A stretch of 40,997 nucleotides of DNA. Origin: an uncultured Acidobacteriota bacterium. GTDB taxonomy: Bacteria; Acidobacteriota; Vicinamibacteria; Vicinamibacterales; UBA2999. This document shows, in pieces, positions 9,398 through 18,062 of the stretch. The notes below the pieces were generated by a model, which saw nothing but the letters and a program-made list of their open reading frames with translations, was not told the DNA's origin and did not search any database. Position numbers and translations under genes: made by a program. Numbering within the stretch: position 1 is the stretch's first letter; each line of letters starts with the position of its first letter. The DNA is taken from the NCBI GenBank assembly GCA_902826515.1, contig CADEFD010000036.1, positions 1 to 40,997 of the forward strand. Reading direction: 5' to 3'.

Positions 9398-10275
9398 TAC
9401 TGTCCTCCCGACCGTCCTCCCGCATCACGTGATGCGGGAACCGCCCTGGCGTGGTCGTCACGACCGGGGCGCACGTACATCCGTTCACCGAAACGCAGGT
9501 CCACCGTGTCGATGGCCGACATGCGGTCCTTGAGCGCCGTGGCGACATCCAGGTAGTCCTGGAGGCGCGCGGCGAAATCGCGATCGCCGAGCCGCAGCAT
9601 CACCGTGTCGCCGTCGAGCAGCACGACGGCGTCGCGCGCGTCGCGGACGTCGATCTGCGAGACGCGGGCGGCAATCTGCTGGTGCTGCGAGACGTCGTCG
9701 AGCAGGCGGGCGGCCAGCGCCGTGCGGCCCTGATCGACCACCGGCGCGCCCTCGCGCGGCGGCTGCGCCAGGCCGTCGATGACCGGCAGGTCGAGGTCGG
9801 CGTAGCTCGGGCCGAACTCGTCGATGACCGTGCCGTGGGCGTCGACCAGATAGAGGTCGCGGCCGATGCGCGCGATGCCCATCGGCGTGCGCTCGCGCAC
9901 GACGACGTCGAGCGTGTTCGGCAGCACGCGCCGCACGACGGCGTCTTCCACCCACGGCGAGGTCATGAGCTTGTCGCGCCAGTCGTCGAGGCGGATCGCC
10001 AGGATGTTGCGGCCGCGCAGATCGCCGATGAGCGCCATCGCTTCGCCGCGCGACAGACGGTCGGTGCCGTGAATCGCGATGTGCGCCACGTTGAACGTCG
10101 GCGACCCGGTCACGAGCGTCACGACGCGCCAGAGCGCCAGGCCGGCCACGACCACGACGGCGAGCGACTTGGCGGCCAGCTGGGCGCGCCGCCACACGAG
10201 GCCACGGCGGCCGGTCGGGCGCACCTGGGCGCGGCGGAACCGTTTGTCGGCCGGGGCCGGCAGGCCGGGGGTCAC
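9397..10275 (-). CDS. ftsQ: Cell division protein FtsQ/DivIB
   Basis: Bitopic membrane protein that scaffolds FtsL/FtsB and the septal synthase. Length is 292 aa: a basic cytoplasmic N-terminus (about 1-32), one transmembrane segment (about 33-53, SLAVVVVAGLALWRVVTLV), and a POTRA domain that begins FNVAHIAIHGTDRLSRGE. The beta domain follows, with SPWVEDAVVRRVLPNTLDVVVRER and the family's DLRFGERMYVRP near the end. The GTG start at 10275 overlaps the murC stop (GTGA). The C-terminal 25 residues are Arg/Asp/Gly-rich and look disordered. Confidence 0.93.
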   Translation of the reverse strand: MTPGLPAPADKRFRRAQVRPTGRRGLVWRRAQLAAKSLAVVVVAGLALWRVVTLVTGSPTFNVAHIAIHGTDRLSRGEAMALIGDLRGRNILAIRLDDWRDKLMTSPWVEDAVVRRVLPNTLDVVVRERTPMGIARIGRDLYLVDAHGTVIDEFGPSYADLDLPVIDGLAQPPREGAPVVDQGRTALAARLLDDVSQHQQIAARVSQIDVRDARDAVVLLDGDTVMLRLGDRDFAARLQDYLDVATALKDRMSAIDTVDLRFGERMYVRPGRDDHARAVPASRDAGGRSGGQ

Positions 10276-11696
10276 GATCGCGCCTCCGTCTCCAGGCGGC
10301 GTTCGAGTTCGCGCGTGAGCGCGGCCGGCACGGTGCCGATCGACCCGGCGCCGAGCGTAATCACGAGGTCGCCGGGGCGCGCCAGGTCGGCCACGGCGCC
10401 GGCCACCTGGTCGAGCGCCTTCACCACGGTGACGGGACGGGCGCGGCGGCGGTTCACGGCCTCGGCCAGCGCTTCCACGGTCACGCCGGGAATCGGCGCT
10501 TCACTCGCGGCGTAGATGTCGGTCAGCACGATCTCGTCGGCCGGGGCGAGCGCGGCCGCGAAGTCGGGCAGGAGCTGGGCCGTGCGCGAGTAGCGGTGCG
10601 GCTGGAAGGCCACGACGATGCGGCTCGGCGCCGCCGCCCGCGCCGCCGCGAGCACCGCGGCGATTTCCGTCGGGTGGTGGCCGTAGTCGTCCACCACGGT
10701 GATGCCGCCGACGACGCCGCGGAACTCGAAGCGGCGTTCGGCGCCCACGAATTCCTCGAGCGCGCTGGCGATGACGTCGTACGGCACGCCGAGCTCGAGC
10801 CCCACGGCCACCGCGGCGAGCGCGTTCAGCACCGAGTGGCGGCCGGGCACCTGCAGGCGCAGCCGGCCGAGCGGCGCCGCCGGGGCGTGGCGGTCGTGCG
10901 GGTCGCGATGCACGACGGTGCAGGTGCTGCCGAACCCTTCGAGCGCGACATCGGTCGCACCGACCGTCACGTCGGCGGCGTCGATGCCGTACGTGGTGGC
11001 GCGGCGGGCCATCCGCGGCAGGATGCGCGCCAGCTCCGGGTCGTCGGCGCAGGCCACGACGGCGCCGTAGAACGGCACCTTGTTGGCGAAGTCCACGAAC
11101 GCCTGCTGCAGGTCGTCGAAGCCGCCGTAGGCTTCCATGTGTTCGCGGTCGATGTTGGTGATGACGGCAAGCGTCGGCGACAGCTTCAGGAACGATCGGT
11201 CGCTCTCGTCGGCTTCGACCACCATGTGCTGGCCGTGGCCGAGGCGCGCGTTGCTGCCGAAAGCCCGCAGGCGGCCGCCGATGACGGCCGTCGGATCGAG
11301 TCCGGCGCGTTCGAGCACGAGGGCGATCATCGACGTCGTCGAGGTCTTGCCGTGCGCGCCGGCCACGGCGATGCCGATCCGCAGGCGCATGAGTTCAGCC
11401 AGCATCTCGGCGCGCGACACCACCGGGATGGCGCGGGCGCGCGCCTCGAGAATCTCGGGGTTGTCGGTCCTGATGGCCGACGAGAAGACCACGACGTCGG
11501 CCGGGCCGACGTGCGCGGCGGCGTGTCCGACGGCGGTGGCGACGCCCATGGACGTGAGCCGCTCGAGCGTGGCCGATGACGACTGGTCCGATCCCGACAC
11601 CTCGTAGCCGAGGTTCACCAGCAGTTCGGCGATGCCGCTCATGCCGATGCCGCCGATGCCGACGAAATGGATGCGGCGGGTGCGTCCGAGCACCAT
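10272..11696 (-). CDS. murC: UDP-N-acetylmuramate--L-alanine ligase MurC
   Basis: Cytosolic ATP-dependent ligase adding L-Ala to UDP-MurNAc, the first amino acid of the stem peptide. Length is 474 aa from ATG 11696. The Rossmann UDP-binding motif FVGIGGIGMSGIAE is at 11-24 and the Mur ligase P-loop GAHGKTST at 113-120. Other conserved segments are VEADESDRSFL, ITNIDREHMEAY, VPGRHSVLNALAA, DDYGHHPTE and the domain-3 segment FQPHRYSRT. The reading frame is open 44 codons upstream, inside murG, but those residues are not MurC-like. The start is separated from the murG stop by one base (TGACATG). murB, often next, is absent here. Confidence 0.97.
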   Translation of the reverse strand: MVLGRTRRIHFVGIGGIGMSGIAELLVNLGYEVSGSDQSSSATLERLTSMGVATAVGHAAAHVGPADVVVFSSAIRTDNPEILEARARAIPVVSRAEMLAELMRLRIGIAVAGAHGKTSTTSMIALVLERAGLDPTAVIGGRLRAFGSNARLGHGQHMVVEADESDRSFLKLSPTLAVITNIDREHMEAYGGFDDLQQAFVDFANKVPFYGAVVACADDPELARILPRMARRATTYGIDAADVTVGATDVALEGFGSTCTVVHRDPHDRHAPAAPLGRLRLQVPGRHSVLNALAAVAVGLELGVPYDVIASALEEFVGAERRFEFRGVVGGITVVDDYGHHPTEIAAVLAAARAAAPSRIVVAFQPHRYSRTAQLLPDFAAALAPADEIVLTDIYAASEAPIPGVTVEALAEAVNRRRARPVTVVKALDQVAGAVADLARPGDLVITLGAGSIGTVPAALTRELERRLETEARS

Positions 11697-11697
11697 G

Positions 11698-12780
11698 TCA
11701 GTGCCCCCCCGCGAGTGCGACGATGCGGTCGGCCACGCGGGCGGCCGCGTCGGGACGCCCCAGGCTGCGGGCCCGGTCCGCCATGGCGCGGCGGCGTGCC
11801 GGATCGGCGGCGAGCGCGGTGAGCACACCGGCCAGCGCGGCGCCCGACAGGTTCGGCTCGTCGATCACCTCGGCGGCGCCGGCCGCGGCGAGCACCCGCG
11901 CGTTCCTGCGCTGGTGGTCGTCGGCGGCGGTCGGCAGCGGCACGAGCACGGAGGCCCGGCCGAGCACCGTGAGTTCGGCGAGCGTCGAGGCGCCGGCGCG
12001 GGCCACGAGCACGTCGGCGGCGCGCATCCGCGCGTTCATGTCGTGGAAGAACGGCTCGACGGTGGCCGTGACGCCGGCCGCGGCATACCCGTCGCGCACC
12101 CGCGCCAGGTCGCGTTCGCCCGTCTGGTGCGTGAGCACCAGACCGCGGCCCGCGAGCAGCGGTGCGGCGGCGATCATCGCGTCGTTGATGGCGCGCGCGC
12201 CCTGCGATCCGCCGACGATCAACACGCGCACCCCGCCGTCATTTCCGGCCGCGTCATCGCCGGCCTCCAGCGCCTGCAGGAACTCGCGACGCACCGGGTT
12301 GCCGGTGACCACGCCCGTGCGGGGAAAGTACCGCAGCGTCTCCTCGTAACTGAGGGCCGCCGCGCGCACCCAGGGCGCGAGCCGCCGGTTCGTGAACCCG
12401 GGCGCCGTGTTCTGTTCCATGAGCAGCGTGGGCAGACCGCGCAGCGCCGCGAGCAGCAGCACCGGGCCCGAGCTGTAGCCGCCCACACCCACGACCACGT
12501 CCGGCCGGCGGGCCGAAAGCACGCGCCAGGCATCGAGCGCCGACAGCGGCAGCAGCGCCAGCCCGCGCAGCAGCCCCATGAGCGACTTCCCTTTCAGACC
12601 GGCGCTGCGGATGAGATCCAGCGGCAGGCCGAGCGCCGGCACGACACGGCTCTCCAGCCCGCGCGCCGTGCCCACGAACGACACGAGCGTCGCCGGATCG
12701 CGGCGGCGCAGTTCGTCGGCCACCGCGATGCCGGGGTACAGATGGCCCCCGGTGCCGCCGCCCGCGAAGAGGATACGCAC
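11698..12780 (-). CDS. murG: Lipid II synthase MurG (GlcNAc transferase)
   Basis: Peripheral inner-membrane GT28 glycosyltransferase that adds GlcNAc from UDP-GlcNAc to lipid I. Length is 360 aa. G-loops are seen at GGGTGGHLYPG (7-17) and VGGYSSGPVL (about 99-108). MEQNTAPGFTNR is the conserved acceptor-region segment, GGSQGA lies at 190-195 and the donor-binding region RAGASTLAELTVLGR is in the C-terminal domain. The GTG start at 12780 lies 3 bp after the ftsW stop. Gene order ftsW-murG-murC is the usual one. Confidence 0.97.
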   Translation of the reverse strand: MRILFAGGGTGGHLYPGIAVADELRRRDPATLVSFVGTARGLESRVVPALGLPLDLIRSAGLKGKSLMGLLRGLALLPLSALDAWRVLSARRPDVVVGVGGYSSGPVLLLAALRGLPTLLMEQNTAPGFTNRRLAPWVRAAALSYEETLRYFPRTGVVTGNPVRREFLQALEAGDDAAGNDGGVRVLIVGGSQGARAINDAMIAAAPLLAGRGLVLTHQTGERDLARVRDGYAAAGVTATVEPFFHDMNARMRAADVLVARAGASTLAELTVLGRASVLVPLPTAADDHQRRNARVLAAAGAAEVIDEPNLSGAALAGVLTALAADPARRRAMADRARSLGRPDAAARVADRIVALAGGH

Positions 12781-12783
12781 GGA

Positions 12784-13908
12784 TCACGCGGCTCCCGGCT
12801 CCACGGCCGCGCCGTCGTGCACCGCATGCTGCGAGATGTTCAGCAGCACACCGATGGCGGCGAGGTTGACGAGCAGCGACGAGCCGCCGCTGCTCACGAG
12901 CGGCAGCGAGATGCCCTTGGTCGGCACGAGGCCGAGCACGACGCTCAGGTTGATCATCGCCTGCGCCACCACCATCGTCGTGATGCCGATGGCGAGGAAC
13001 GCGCCGAAGCGATCAGGCGCCGCCGTGGCGGCGCGCAGGCCGCGCCAGGCGATGACGCAGAAGCAGACCAGGACGAAGGTGGCGCCGATGAGGCCCATCT
13101 CCTCGGCGATGACCGCGAAGATGAAGTCGGTGTGCGGTTCGGGCAGGAAGAAGAGCTTCTGCATGCCGCCCATCAGGCCGCGGCCGAGCCAGCCGCCGCT
13201 GCCCACGGCGATGAGCGACTGGATGATCTGGTAGCCGGCGCCGTTGGGGTCGGCCCACGGGTCGAGGAAGGCCATGATGCGTTTGATGCGGTAGTCGGCC
13301 GACATCGCCGCCGCGGCGACGAGCGCCACTGCCAGCACGCCGGCGACGGCCACGTAGCCGTAGTGCAGTCCGGCGGCGAGCACCATCACGGCGACGACGA
13401 GGAACATGGCCACGGCCGTACCGAGATCGGGTTCCACGAAGATGAGCAGGCCGAGCGCGCCGACCACGACCGCAATAGGCAGGAGGGCGTACTTCACGTC
13501 GTCGATGCGGTGCATGCGCCGATCGAGCACGTATGCCGTGAAGAGAATCGCGGCGACCTTCGCCAGTTCGGAGGGTTGGATGCCGAAGCCGCCCACGCCG
13601 AACCACCGCCGTGACCCGTTGATCGGCCGCGCGAAGAGCACGGCCAGCAGCATGAAGCCGACGATGCCGACGAGCGTCCAGATGACCTGCTGGTTGCGGT
13701 AGGTGCGGTAGTCCACCCGCATCACGATCGACAGGACGGCCATGCCGAGCACGGCCCACATCAACTGCCGCGTCAGGTAGTGATAGGGCTGCTGGAACTT
13801 GTCGAGCGCCATCATGGCCGACGCGCTGTAGACCATGACCACGCTGACGCACACGAGCGCCAGGGTCGCCAGGAACAGCCACTTGTCAGACCGTAGTTTC
13901 CGCGCCAT
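12784..13908 (-). CDS. ftsW: Septal peptidoglycan glycosyltransferase FtsW (SEDS family)
   Basis: Polytopic SEDS protein that polymerises lipid II at the septum with FtsI. Length is 374 aa from ATG 13908, with about ten hydrophobic segments. Family motifs are NGSRRWFGVGGFGIQPSELAK, FVEPDLGTA, GYQIIQSLIAVGSGG with GLMGGMQKLFFLPEPHTDF, and VPTKGISLPLVSSGGSS. The SD-like GGGAG is only 3 nt before the ATG, which is short. An in-frame ATG at 13929 lies inside a hairpin. Unlike its neighbours, the gene is separated from the upstream gene (murD) by 239 bp of repeat-like sequence. Confidence 0.96.
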   Translation of the reverse strand: MARKLRSDKWLFLATLALVCVSVVMVYSASAMMALDKFQQPYHYLTRQLMWAVLGMAVLSIVMRVDYRTYRNQQVIWTLVGIVGFMLLAVLFARPINGSRRWFGVGGFGIQPSELAKVAAILFTAYVLDRRMHRIDDVKYALLPIAVVVGALGLLIFVEPDLGTAVAMFLVVAVMVLAAGLHYGYVAVAGVLAVALVAAAAMSADYRIKRIMAFLDPWADPNGAGYQIIQSLIAVGSGGWLGRGLMGGMQKLFFLPEPHTDFIFAVIAEEMGLIGATFVLVCFCVIAWRGLRAATAAPDRFGAFLAIGITTMVVAQAMINLSVVLGLVPTKGISLPLVSSGGSSLLVNLAAIGVLLNISQHAVHDGAAVEPGAA

Positions 13909-13921
13909 ACTCTCCCGCCCT

Positions 13922-13937
13922 GAGGGCATTTGCCCTC
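13922..13937 (-). promoter_or_regulatory. Hairpin immediately upstream of ftsW
   Basis: A perfect 6-bp stem GAGGGC/GCCCTC with a 4-nt loop, 5-6 nt upstream of the ftsW SD-like sequence. It could influence ribosome access or mark an mRNA processing site. The structure is seen; the role is inferred. Confidence 0.35.
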
Positions 13938-14041
13938 GGGAAACACACCCCTAAAGTCCCGGAGGACACGAACCGAAACAATTGTCCGGACGCGAACTCT
14001 GCGCCCGGCCGCTCGGCGAACCACATGGCTCGCGAGCGGTC

Positions 14042-14148
14042 AGCAGTCATCAGCCAGATGGGGGACTGGGACACCAGCCTCGCAGACCAAGACGGCCTGC
14101 GCTCCCAGCGGCCAGCTCCCAATCGCCACCACCCGGCTGATGACTGCT
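14042..14148. repeat. 107-bp element bounded by 14-bp perfect inverted repeats
   Basis: The arms are AGCAGTCATCAGCC (14042-14055) and GGCTGATGACTGCT (14135-14148). The interior has further partly repeated GGGACTGGGA/TGGGAGC-type words but no convincing ORF. It fills much of the murD-ftsW gap, and its right end touches the murD stop codon (14148-14150). The size and ends are like a small non-autonomous (MITE/REP-like) element or a large imperfect hairpin. No target-site duplication is evident. Confidence 0.5.
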
Positions 14149-15572
14149 CACCTCTCGCGCTCTTCCCCCGAGTCCCGGCCCCCGGGCCCCGAGCCCCGGA
14201 TCCGTTCCACCGCCTCCTTGAACGCGCGGCCCCGCGCCGCGTAATCCGAAAACATGTCGAAGCTGGAGCAGGCCGGCGCCAGCAGCACCACGCTGCCCGG
14301 CCGGGCCATCTCCCGCGCCCTGGCCACGGCGTCGGCCATCGACCCGGCCTCCACCAGCGGCACGACGGCGCCGAGCGCCGCCCGCACGAGCGGACGCGCC
14401 TCGCCGATCGCCACGACCCCGCGGCCGCGGTGCGCGAGCGGCCCGATGAGGTCGGCGAAGTCCCCGCCCTTGTACTTGCCGCCAACGATGACGACGACGT
14501 CGTCGAAACTTTCGATGGCGCGTCCCGCGGCGTCGATGTTCGTGGCCTTCGAGTCGTTCACGTAACGCACGCCGTCGATCTCGCGCACGAACTCGAGCAC
14601 GTGCTCGAGGCCCGCGAACGACTCGAGGGCGGCGGTCATGCCGGCCTGTGTTGCGCCGGCCAGATGGCTGATGGCGCAGGCGGCCACGACGTTCGAGGTC
14701 ATGTGCCGGCCCGGCAGGCGCACGGCGCCGAGCGGGGCCAGCGGCACCTCACCGGTGTCGCCGCGCTGCCAGACCACGCCGTCCCGCACCGAGACGCCGC
14801 GGTCGAGCACGCGGGTGGACGAATACCGCACCTCGCGCGCCGGGGTGCCGGCGGCCAGCGCGAGCGTCTCGGGCTGGTCGGCGTTCAGCACCTTCCAGTC
14901 GGCCGCTGTCTGATTGGCGAAGATCCGCGCCTTGGCCGCCGCGTAGGACGCCTCGTCGGGATGGCGATCGAGATGATCGGCCGACAGGTTGAGCAGCGCC
15001 GCAATCGCCGGGTGGAACGTGTCGGTGGTCTCGAGCTGGAAGCTGCTCGCTTCGACGACGTGCCACGTCCCGGGCGTCGAGGTCTCGACGTGCGCGCTGA
15101 GCGGCACGCCGATGTTGCCGCCGACGAACACGCGCAGCCCGGAGGCCTCGAGCATCCGGCCGACGAGGGTCGTCGTCGTGGACTTGCCCTTGGTGCCGGT
15201 GATGGCGATGACCTTGCCGGCCAGCCACCGCGAGGCCAGTTCGAGTTCGCCGATGACCGGCACACCGGCCGCCCGCGCCGCCGCGAGCGGGGCCAGTTCG
15301 GGCGGCACGCCCGGACTGGTCACGATGAGATCGGCGCCGGTGAAGAGGGCCGCGTCGTGGCCGCCGAGATCGAGCGCCACGCCGAGGGCGCGCAGATGGT
15401 CTTCGCCGGGAATCGTCGCCGCGCGATCGGTCAGCGTGACCGACGCGCCGCGCGCGGCGAGCAACTCCGCCGCGGCCAGGCCGCTGCGCGCCGCGCCGAC
15501 GACGAGCACGCGCTGGCCGCTCACCGTGAATGCCCGTCCCCGGGGCCCGAGAGGCGTCGTGGCAGCCATCAT
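14148..15572 (-). CDS. murD: UDP-N-acetylmuramoylalanine--D-glutamate ligase MurD
   Basis: Cytosolic ligase adding D-Glu to UDP-MurNAc-L-Ala. Length is 474 aa. Seen: N-terminal Rossmann VLVVGAARSGLAAAELL, TSPGVPP, P-loop GTKGKST at 126-132, NLSADHLDRH, LPGRHMTSNVVAA, NDSKATNIDA, GGKYKGGDF and the C-terminal LLAPACSSFDMFSDYAARGRAFKEAV. The start ATGATG overlaps the mraY stop. The normal family C-terminus ends shortly after FKEAV; here about 18 extra residues (457-474, Gly/Arg/Glu-rich) are encoded by a GC-rich repeat, and the stop abuts an inverted-repeat element. Function is probably intact because all catalytic blocks are present. Confidence 0.96.
   Translation of the reverse strand: MMAATTPLGPRGRAFTVSGQRVLVVGAARSGLAAAELLAARGASVTLTDRAATIPGEDHLRALGVALDLGGHDAALFTGADLIVTSPGVPPELAPLAAARAAGVPVIGELELASRWLAGKVIAITGTKGKSTTTTLVGRMLEASGLRVFVGGNIGVPLSAHVETSTPGTWHVVEASSFQLETTDTFHPAIAALLNLSADHLDRHPDEASYAAAKARIFANQTAADWKVLNADQPETLALAAGTPAREVRYSSTRVLDRGVSVRDGVVWQRGDTGEVPLAPLGAVRLPGRHMTSNVVAACAISHLAGATQAGMTAALESFAGLEHVLEFVREIDGVRYVNDSKATNIDAAGRAIESFDDVVVIVGGKYKGGDFADLIGPLAHRGRGVVAIGEARPLVRAALGAVVPLVEAGSMADAVARAREMARPGSVVLLAPACSSFDMFSDYAARGRAFKEAVERIRGSGPGGRDSGEERER
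14162..14200. repeat. GC-rich repeat inside the murD 3' end
   Basis: Built of CCCCGAG/CCCGG words (on the other strand GGGGCTCGGGG and GGGACTCGGGG). It encodes about residues 458-471 of MurD. Very similar words recur between the rhomboid and cupin genes (36828-36860), which points to a dispersed repeat family. Confidence 0.5.
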
Positions 15573-16654
15573 CGGAGCTTCAGCGTGGTGAGGCTCAGCA
15601 GGGCGAAGAGGATCGCCATGATGAGGAAGCGGGTGATGACCTTCGGCTCGCTCCAGCCGAGCAGCTCGAAGTGGTGATGCAGCGGCGCCATCCGGAAGAT
15701 GCGCTTGCCGGTCAGCTTGAACGAGCCGACCTGCAGGATGACGGAGACGGCCTCCATCACGAAGACGCCGCCGACGATGCCGAGCAGGATCTCCTGCTTG
15801 ATGAGGATGGCGACGGTGCCGAGCGCGCCGCCGAGGGCGAGCGAGCCGACATCGCCCATGAAAATCTCGGCGGGATAGCAGTTGTACCAGAGGAACCCGA
15901 GCGCGGCGCCGACGAGCGCGCCGCAGAACACCGTGAGTTCGGCGGTGGCGGGGATGCGCACGAGCAGCAGGTACTCGGCGAACACCGCATGGCCGGTCAC
16001 GTAGGCGAGCGCCGTGAAACAGGCCGCCGCCACCGCGAAGGTGCTGATCGCGAGGCCGTCGAGACCATCCGTGAGGTTGACGGCATTCGACGCTCCGGTG
16101 AGCAGCAGCATCGCAAACGGCACGTAGCCCCAGCCGAGATCGGGGATGAGCTGCTTGAAGAACGGGAAGATGAGGCGCGTCGTGTACTGGTTCTGCGAGG
16201 CGAGATACAGCAGCGTCAGGCCGACGAGGCCGGCGACGATGAGCTGCAGCCCCATCTTGTAGCGCGCGGCGAGGCCGCCCGACGAGCGGCGGGTGATCTT
16301 GAGGTAGTCGTCGAGGAAGCCGATGGCGCCGAAGGCGGCCGTCGACAGCACGGCGATCCAGATGAAGACGTTGGTCAGGTCGGCCCAGAGAAGCGTCGGC
16401 ACGATCGAGGCCGTGAGGATGAGCAGGCCGCCCATCGTCGGCGTGCCGGCCTTCGCGCGATGCGATTGCGGCCCTTCCTGGCGGATGACCTGCCCGATCT
16501 GGAAGTCGCGCAGCCGGCGGATGAGCCATGGCCCGAGCACGAGCGAGATGACGAGCGCCGAGATGCTGGCGACAGCCGTGCGGAACGTGATGTAGCGGGT
16601 CACGTTCAGCACGCCGAGCTGCGGGGCGAGCGGGAAGAGGAGGTGATACAGCAT
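15569..16654 (-). CDS. mraY: Phospho-N-acetylmuramoyl-pentapeptide transferase MraY
   Basis: Integral membrane enzyme transferring phospho-MurNAc-pentapeptide to undecaprenyl phosphate (lipid I). Length is 361 aa with about ten transmembrane segments. Catalytic or Mg2+ motifs: Asp115-Asp116 in GFLDDYLKI, NLTDGLDG at 193-200, the FMGDVGSLALGG loop and PLHHHFE with His326-328. QEGPQSHRAKAGTPTMGG is the signature near the second helix. I chose ATG 16654, which overlaps the murF stop as TGATG. A GTG one codon upstream (16657) is also possible. Confidence 0.97.
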   Translation of the reverse strand: MLYHLLFPLAPQLGVLNVTRYITFRTAVASISALVISLVLGPWLIRRLRDFQIGQVIRQEGPQSHRAKAGTPTMGGLLILTASIVPTLLWADLTNVFIWIAVLSTAAFGAIGFLDDYLKITRRSSGGLAARYKMGLQLIVAGLVGLTLLYLASQNQYTTRLIFPFFKQLIPDLGWGYVPFAMLLLTGASNAVNLTDGLDGLAISTFAVAAACFTALAYVTGHAVFAEYLLLVRIPATAELTVFCGALVGAALGFLWYNCYPAEIFMGDVGSLALGGALGTVAILIKQEILLGIVGGVFVMEAVSVILQVGSFKLTGKRIFRMAPLHHHFELLGWSEPKVITRFLIMAILFALLSLTTLKLR

Positions 16655-18060
16655 CACTTCCCTCCCGACATGAGGTGCGCCACGACCAGGTCGGTGCGGA
16701 TGCCGCGCGAGCCCTTCACGAGCACGAGGTCACCGGCGGCGAGCTCCCGCGCGACGATCGCGGCGGCCTCGTCACTGGTCGCCGCATGGGCGACGGCAGC
16801 GGCGGGAAGTCCGGCGCCGACGGCGGCGGCGCCCAGGCGGCGGGCCGCGTCGCCACCCACGGTGACGAGACGCTGCACACCGGCCGCCACCGCCTGGCGT
16901 CCGCACGCGTCGTGCAGGGCCGCGGACTGGTCGCCCAGCTCGAGCATCTCGCCGAGCACCGCCACGCGGCGGCCGGCGGGCCGACTGGCGCCGAGCGCGT
17001 CGAGCGCGCGCATCAGCGCGGCGGGGCTGGAGTTGTAGCTGTCGTCGAGGATCGTCGCACCCGAGGGCGTCGTGAGCGTGACGCCGCGATGATCGGCCGG
17101 CGCCAGCAGCGCCAGTTCGCGGGCGATGGTCGCGGTGTCGATGCCGAGTTCGAGGCCCACGGCCGCGGCGGCGAGCGCGTTCAGCAGGTGGCCGTGACCG
17201 GGCAGCGCGATCGTGAGCGTGAAGGCGCCGGCGGCCGTCGCGACGGTGGCGGCGGTGCCGCCGATGCCGCGGTCGTCGATCCCGACCGCCCGTACGTCGG
17301 CGGCGGGCGACACGCCGAACGTCACGGTACGGCCGACGAATCCCGCGGCGCGGGCCATCACCAGCGGATCGTCGGCGTTGCAGACGAGCACCGACGAACG
17401 GGTGGCGGCCTCGAGGATCTCGGCCTTCGCGTCGGCAATCGCCTCGCGCGATCCGAAGTAACCGATGTGGGCGTCGCCGACGTTGGTCCAGACGCGGATG
17501 TCGGGTTCGGCCAGCCCGACGAGCACTCGAATCTCACCGGCGTGGTTCATGCCGAGTTCCATCACCGCCACGTCGGGGCAGCCGCGCATCTCGACGAGCG
17601 AGATCGGCAGGCCGAGGTGGTTGTTCAGGTTGCCGCGGTTCTTGACCACGCGGAACTTGGCGCCGACGACGGCGGCAATCGCATCCTTCGTCGTGGTCTT
17701 GCCGGCGCTGCCCGTGATGGCGACGACGCGGGCGCCCGAGGCGCGGCGCACGGCGCGGCCGAGCGACTGCAGGGCGGCGAGCGTGTCGGGCACCTCGACC
17801 ACGACGGCGCCGGTATCCGTGGCGGGCGCCGCATCGGCCCGCTGCACGACGACGCCGGCCGCGCCGCTGGCGATGGCCGCCGGCACGAAGTCGTGGCCGT
17901 CGCGGGCGGCGACAATCGCGAAGAAGAGGTCGCCGGGCGCGATCGCGCGCGAGTCGATCGACACGTGGCCGAGGCGGCGCGTGGGCGCACCGGCCACCTG
18001 GCGGCCGCCGATGGCCGCCGCGAGGTCCGACGCGGAATAGGTGCCGTGGGCGAGCTGCAT
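16654..18060 (-). CDS. murF: UDP-MurNAc-tripeptide--D-Ala-D-Ala ligase MurF
   Basis: Cytosolic Mur ligase that adds the D-Ala-D-Ala dipeptide to complete the pentapeptide. Length is 468 aa. Domain 1 carries SIDSRAIAPGDLFFAI. The P-loop ITGSAGKTTTKD lies at about 115-126, followed by NRGNLNNHLGLP, VMELGMNHAGEI, the domain-2/3 residues NADDPLV and DSYNSSPAALMRAL, and GEMLELGDQSAALH. ATG 18060 is 2 nt after the murE stop (TAGCCATG). The order murE-murF-mraY is canonical. No ddl gene for its substrate lies in this window. Confidence 0.97.
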   Translation of the reverse strand: MQLAHGTYSASDLAAAIGGRQVAGAPTRRLGHVSIDSRAIAPGDLFFAIVAARDGHDFVPAAIASGAAGVVVQRADAAPATDTGAVVVEVPDTLAALQSLGRAVRRASGARVVAITGSAGKTTTKDAIAAVVGAKFRVVKNRGNLNNHLGLPISLVEMRGCPDVAVMELGMNHAGEIRVLVGLAEPDIRVWTNVGDAHIGYFGSREAIADAKAEILEAATRSSVLVCNADDPLVMARAAGFVGRTVTFGVSPAADVRAVGIDDRGIGGTAATVATAAGAFTLTIALPGHGHLLNALAAAAVGLELGIDTATIARELALLAPADHRGVTLTTPSGATILDDSYNSSPAALMRALDALGASRPAGRRVAVLGEMLELGDQSAALHDACGRQAVAAGVQRLVTVGGDAARRLGAAAVGAGLPAAAVAHAATSDEAAAIVARELAAGDLVLVKGSRGIRTDLVVAHLMSGGK

Positions 18061-18062
18061 GG

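Noticed and set aside
11632-13614. 660-codon open frame on the plus strand across murC-murG-ftsW
   Set aside because: Antisense shadow of three well-defined genes; His/Arg/Gly/Ala-rich low-complexity translation.
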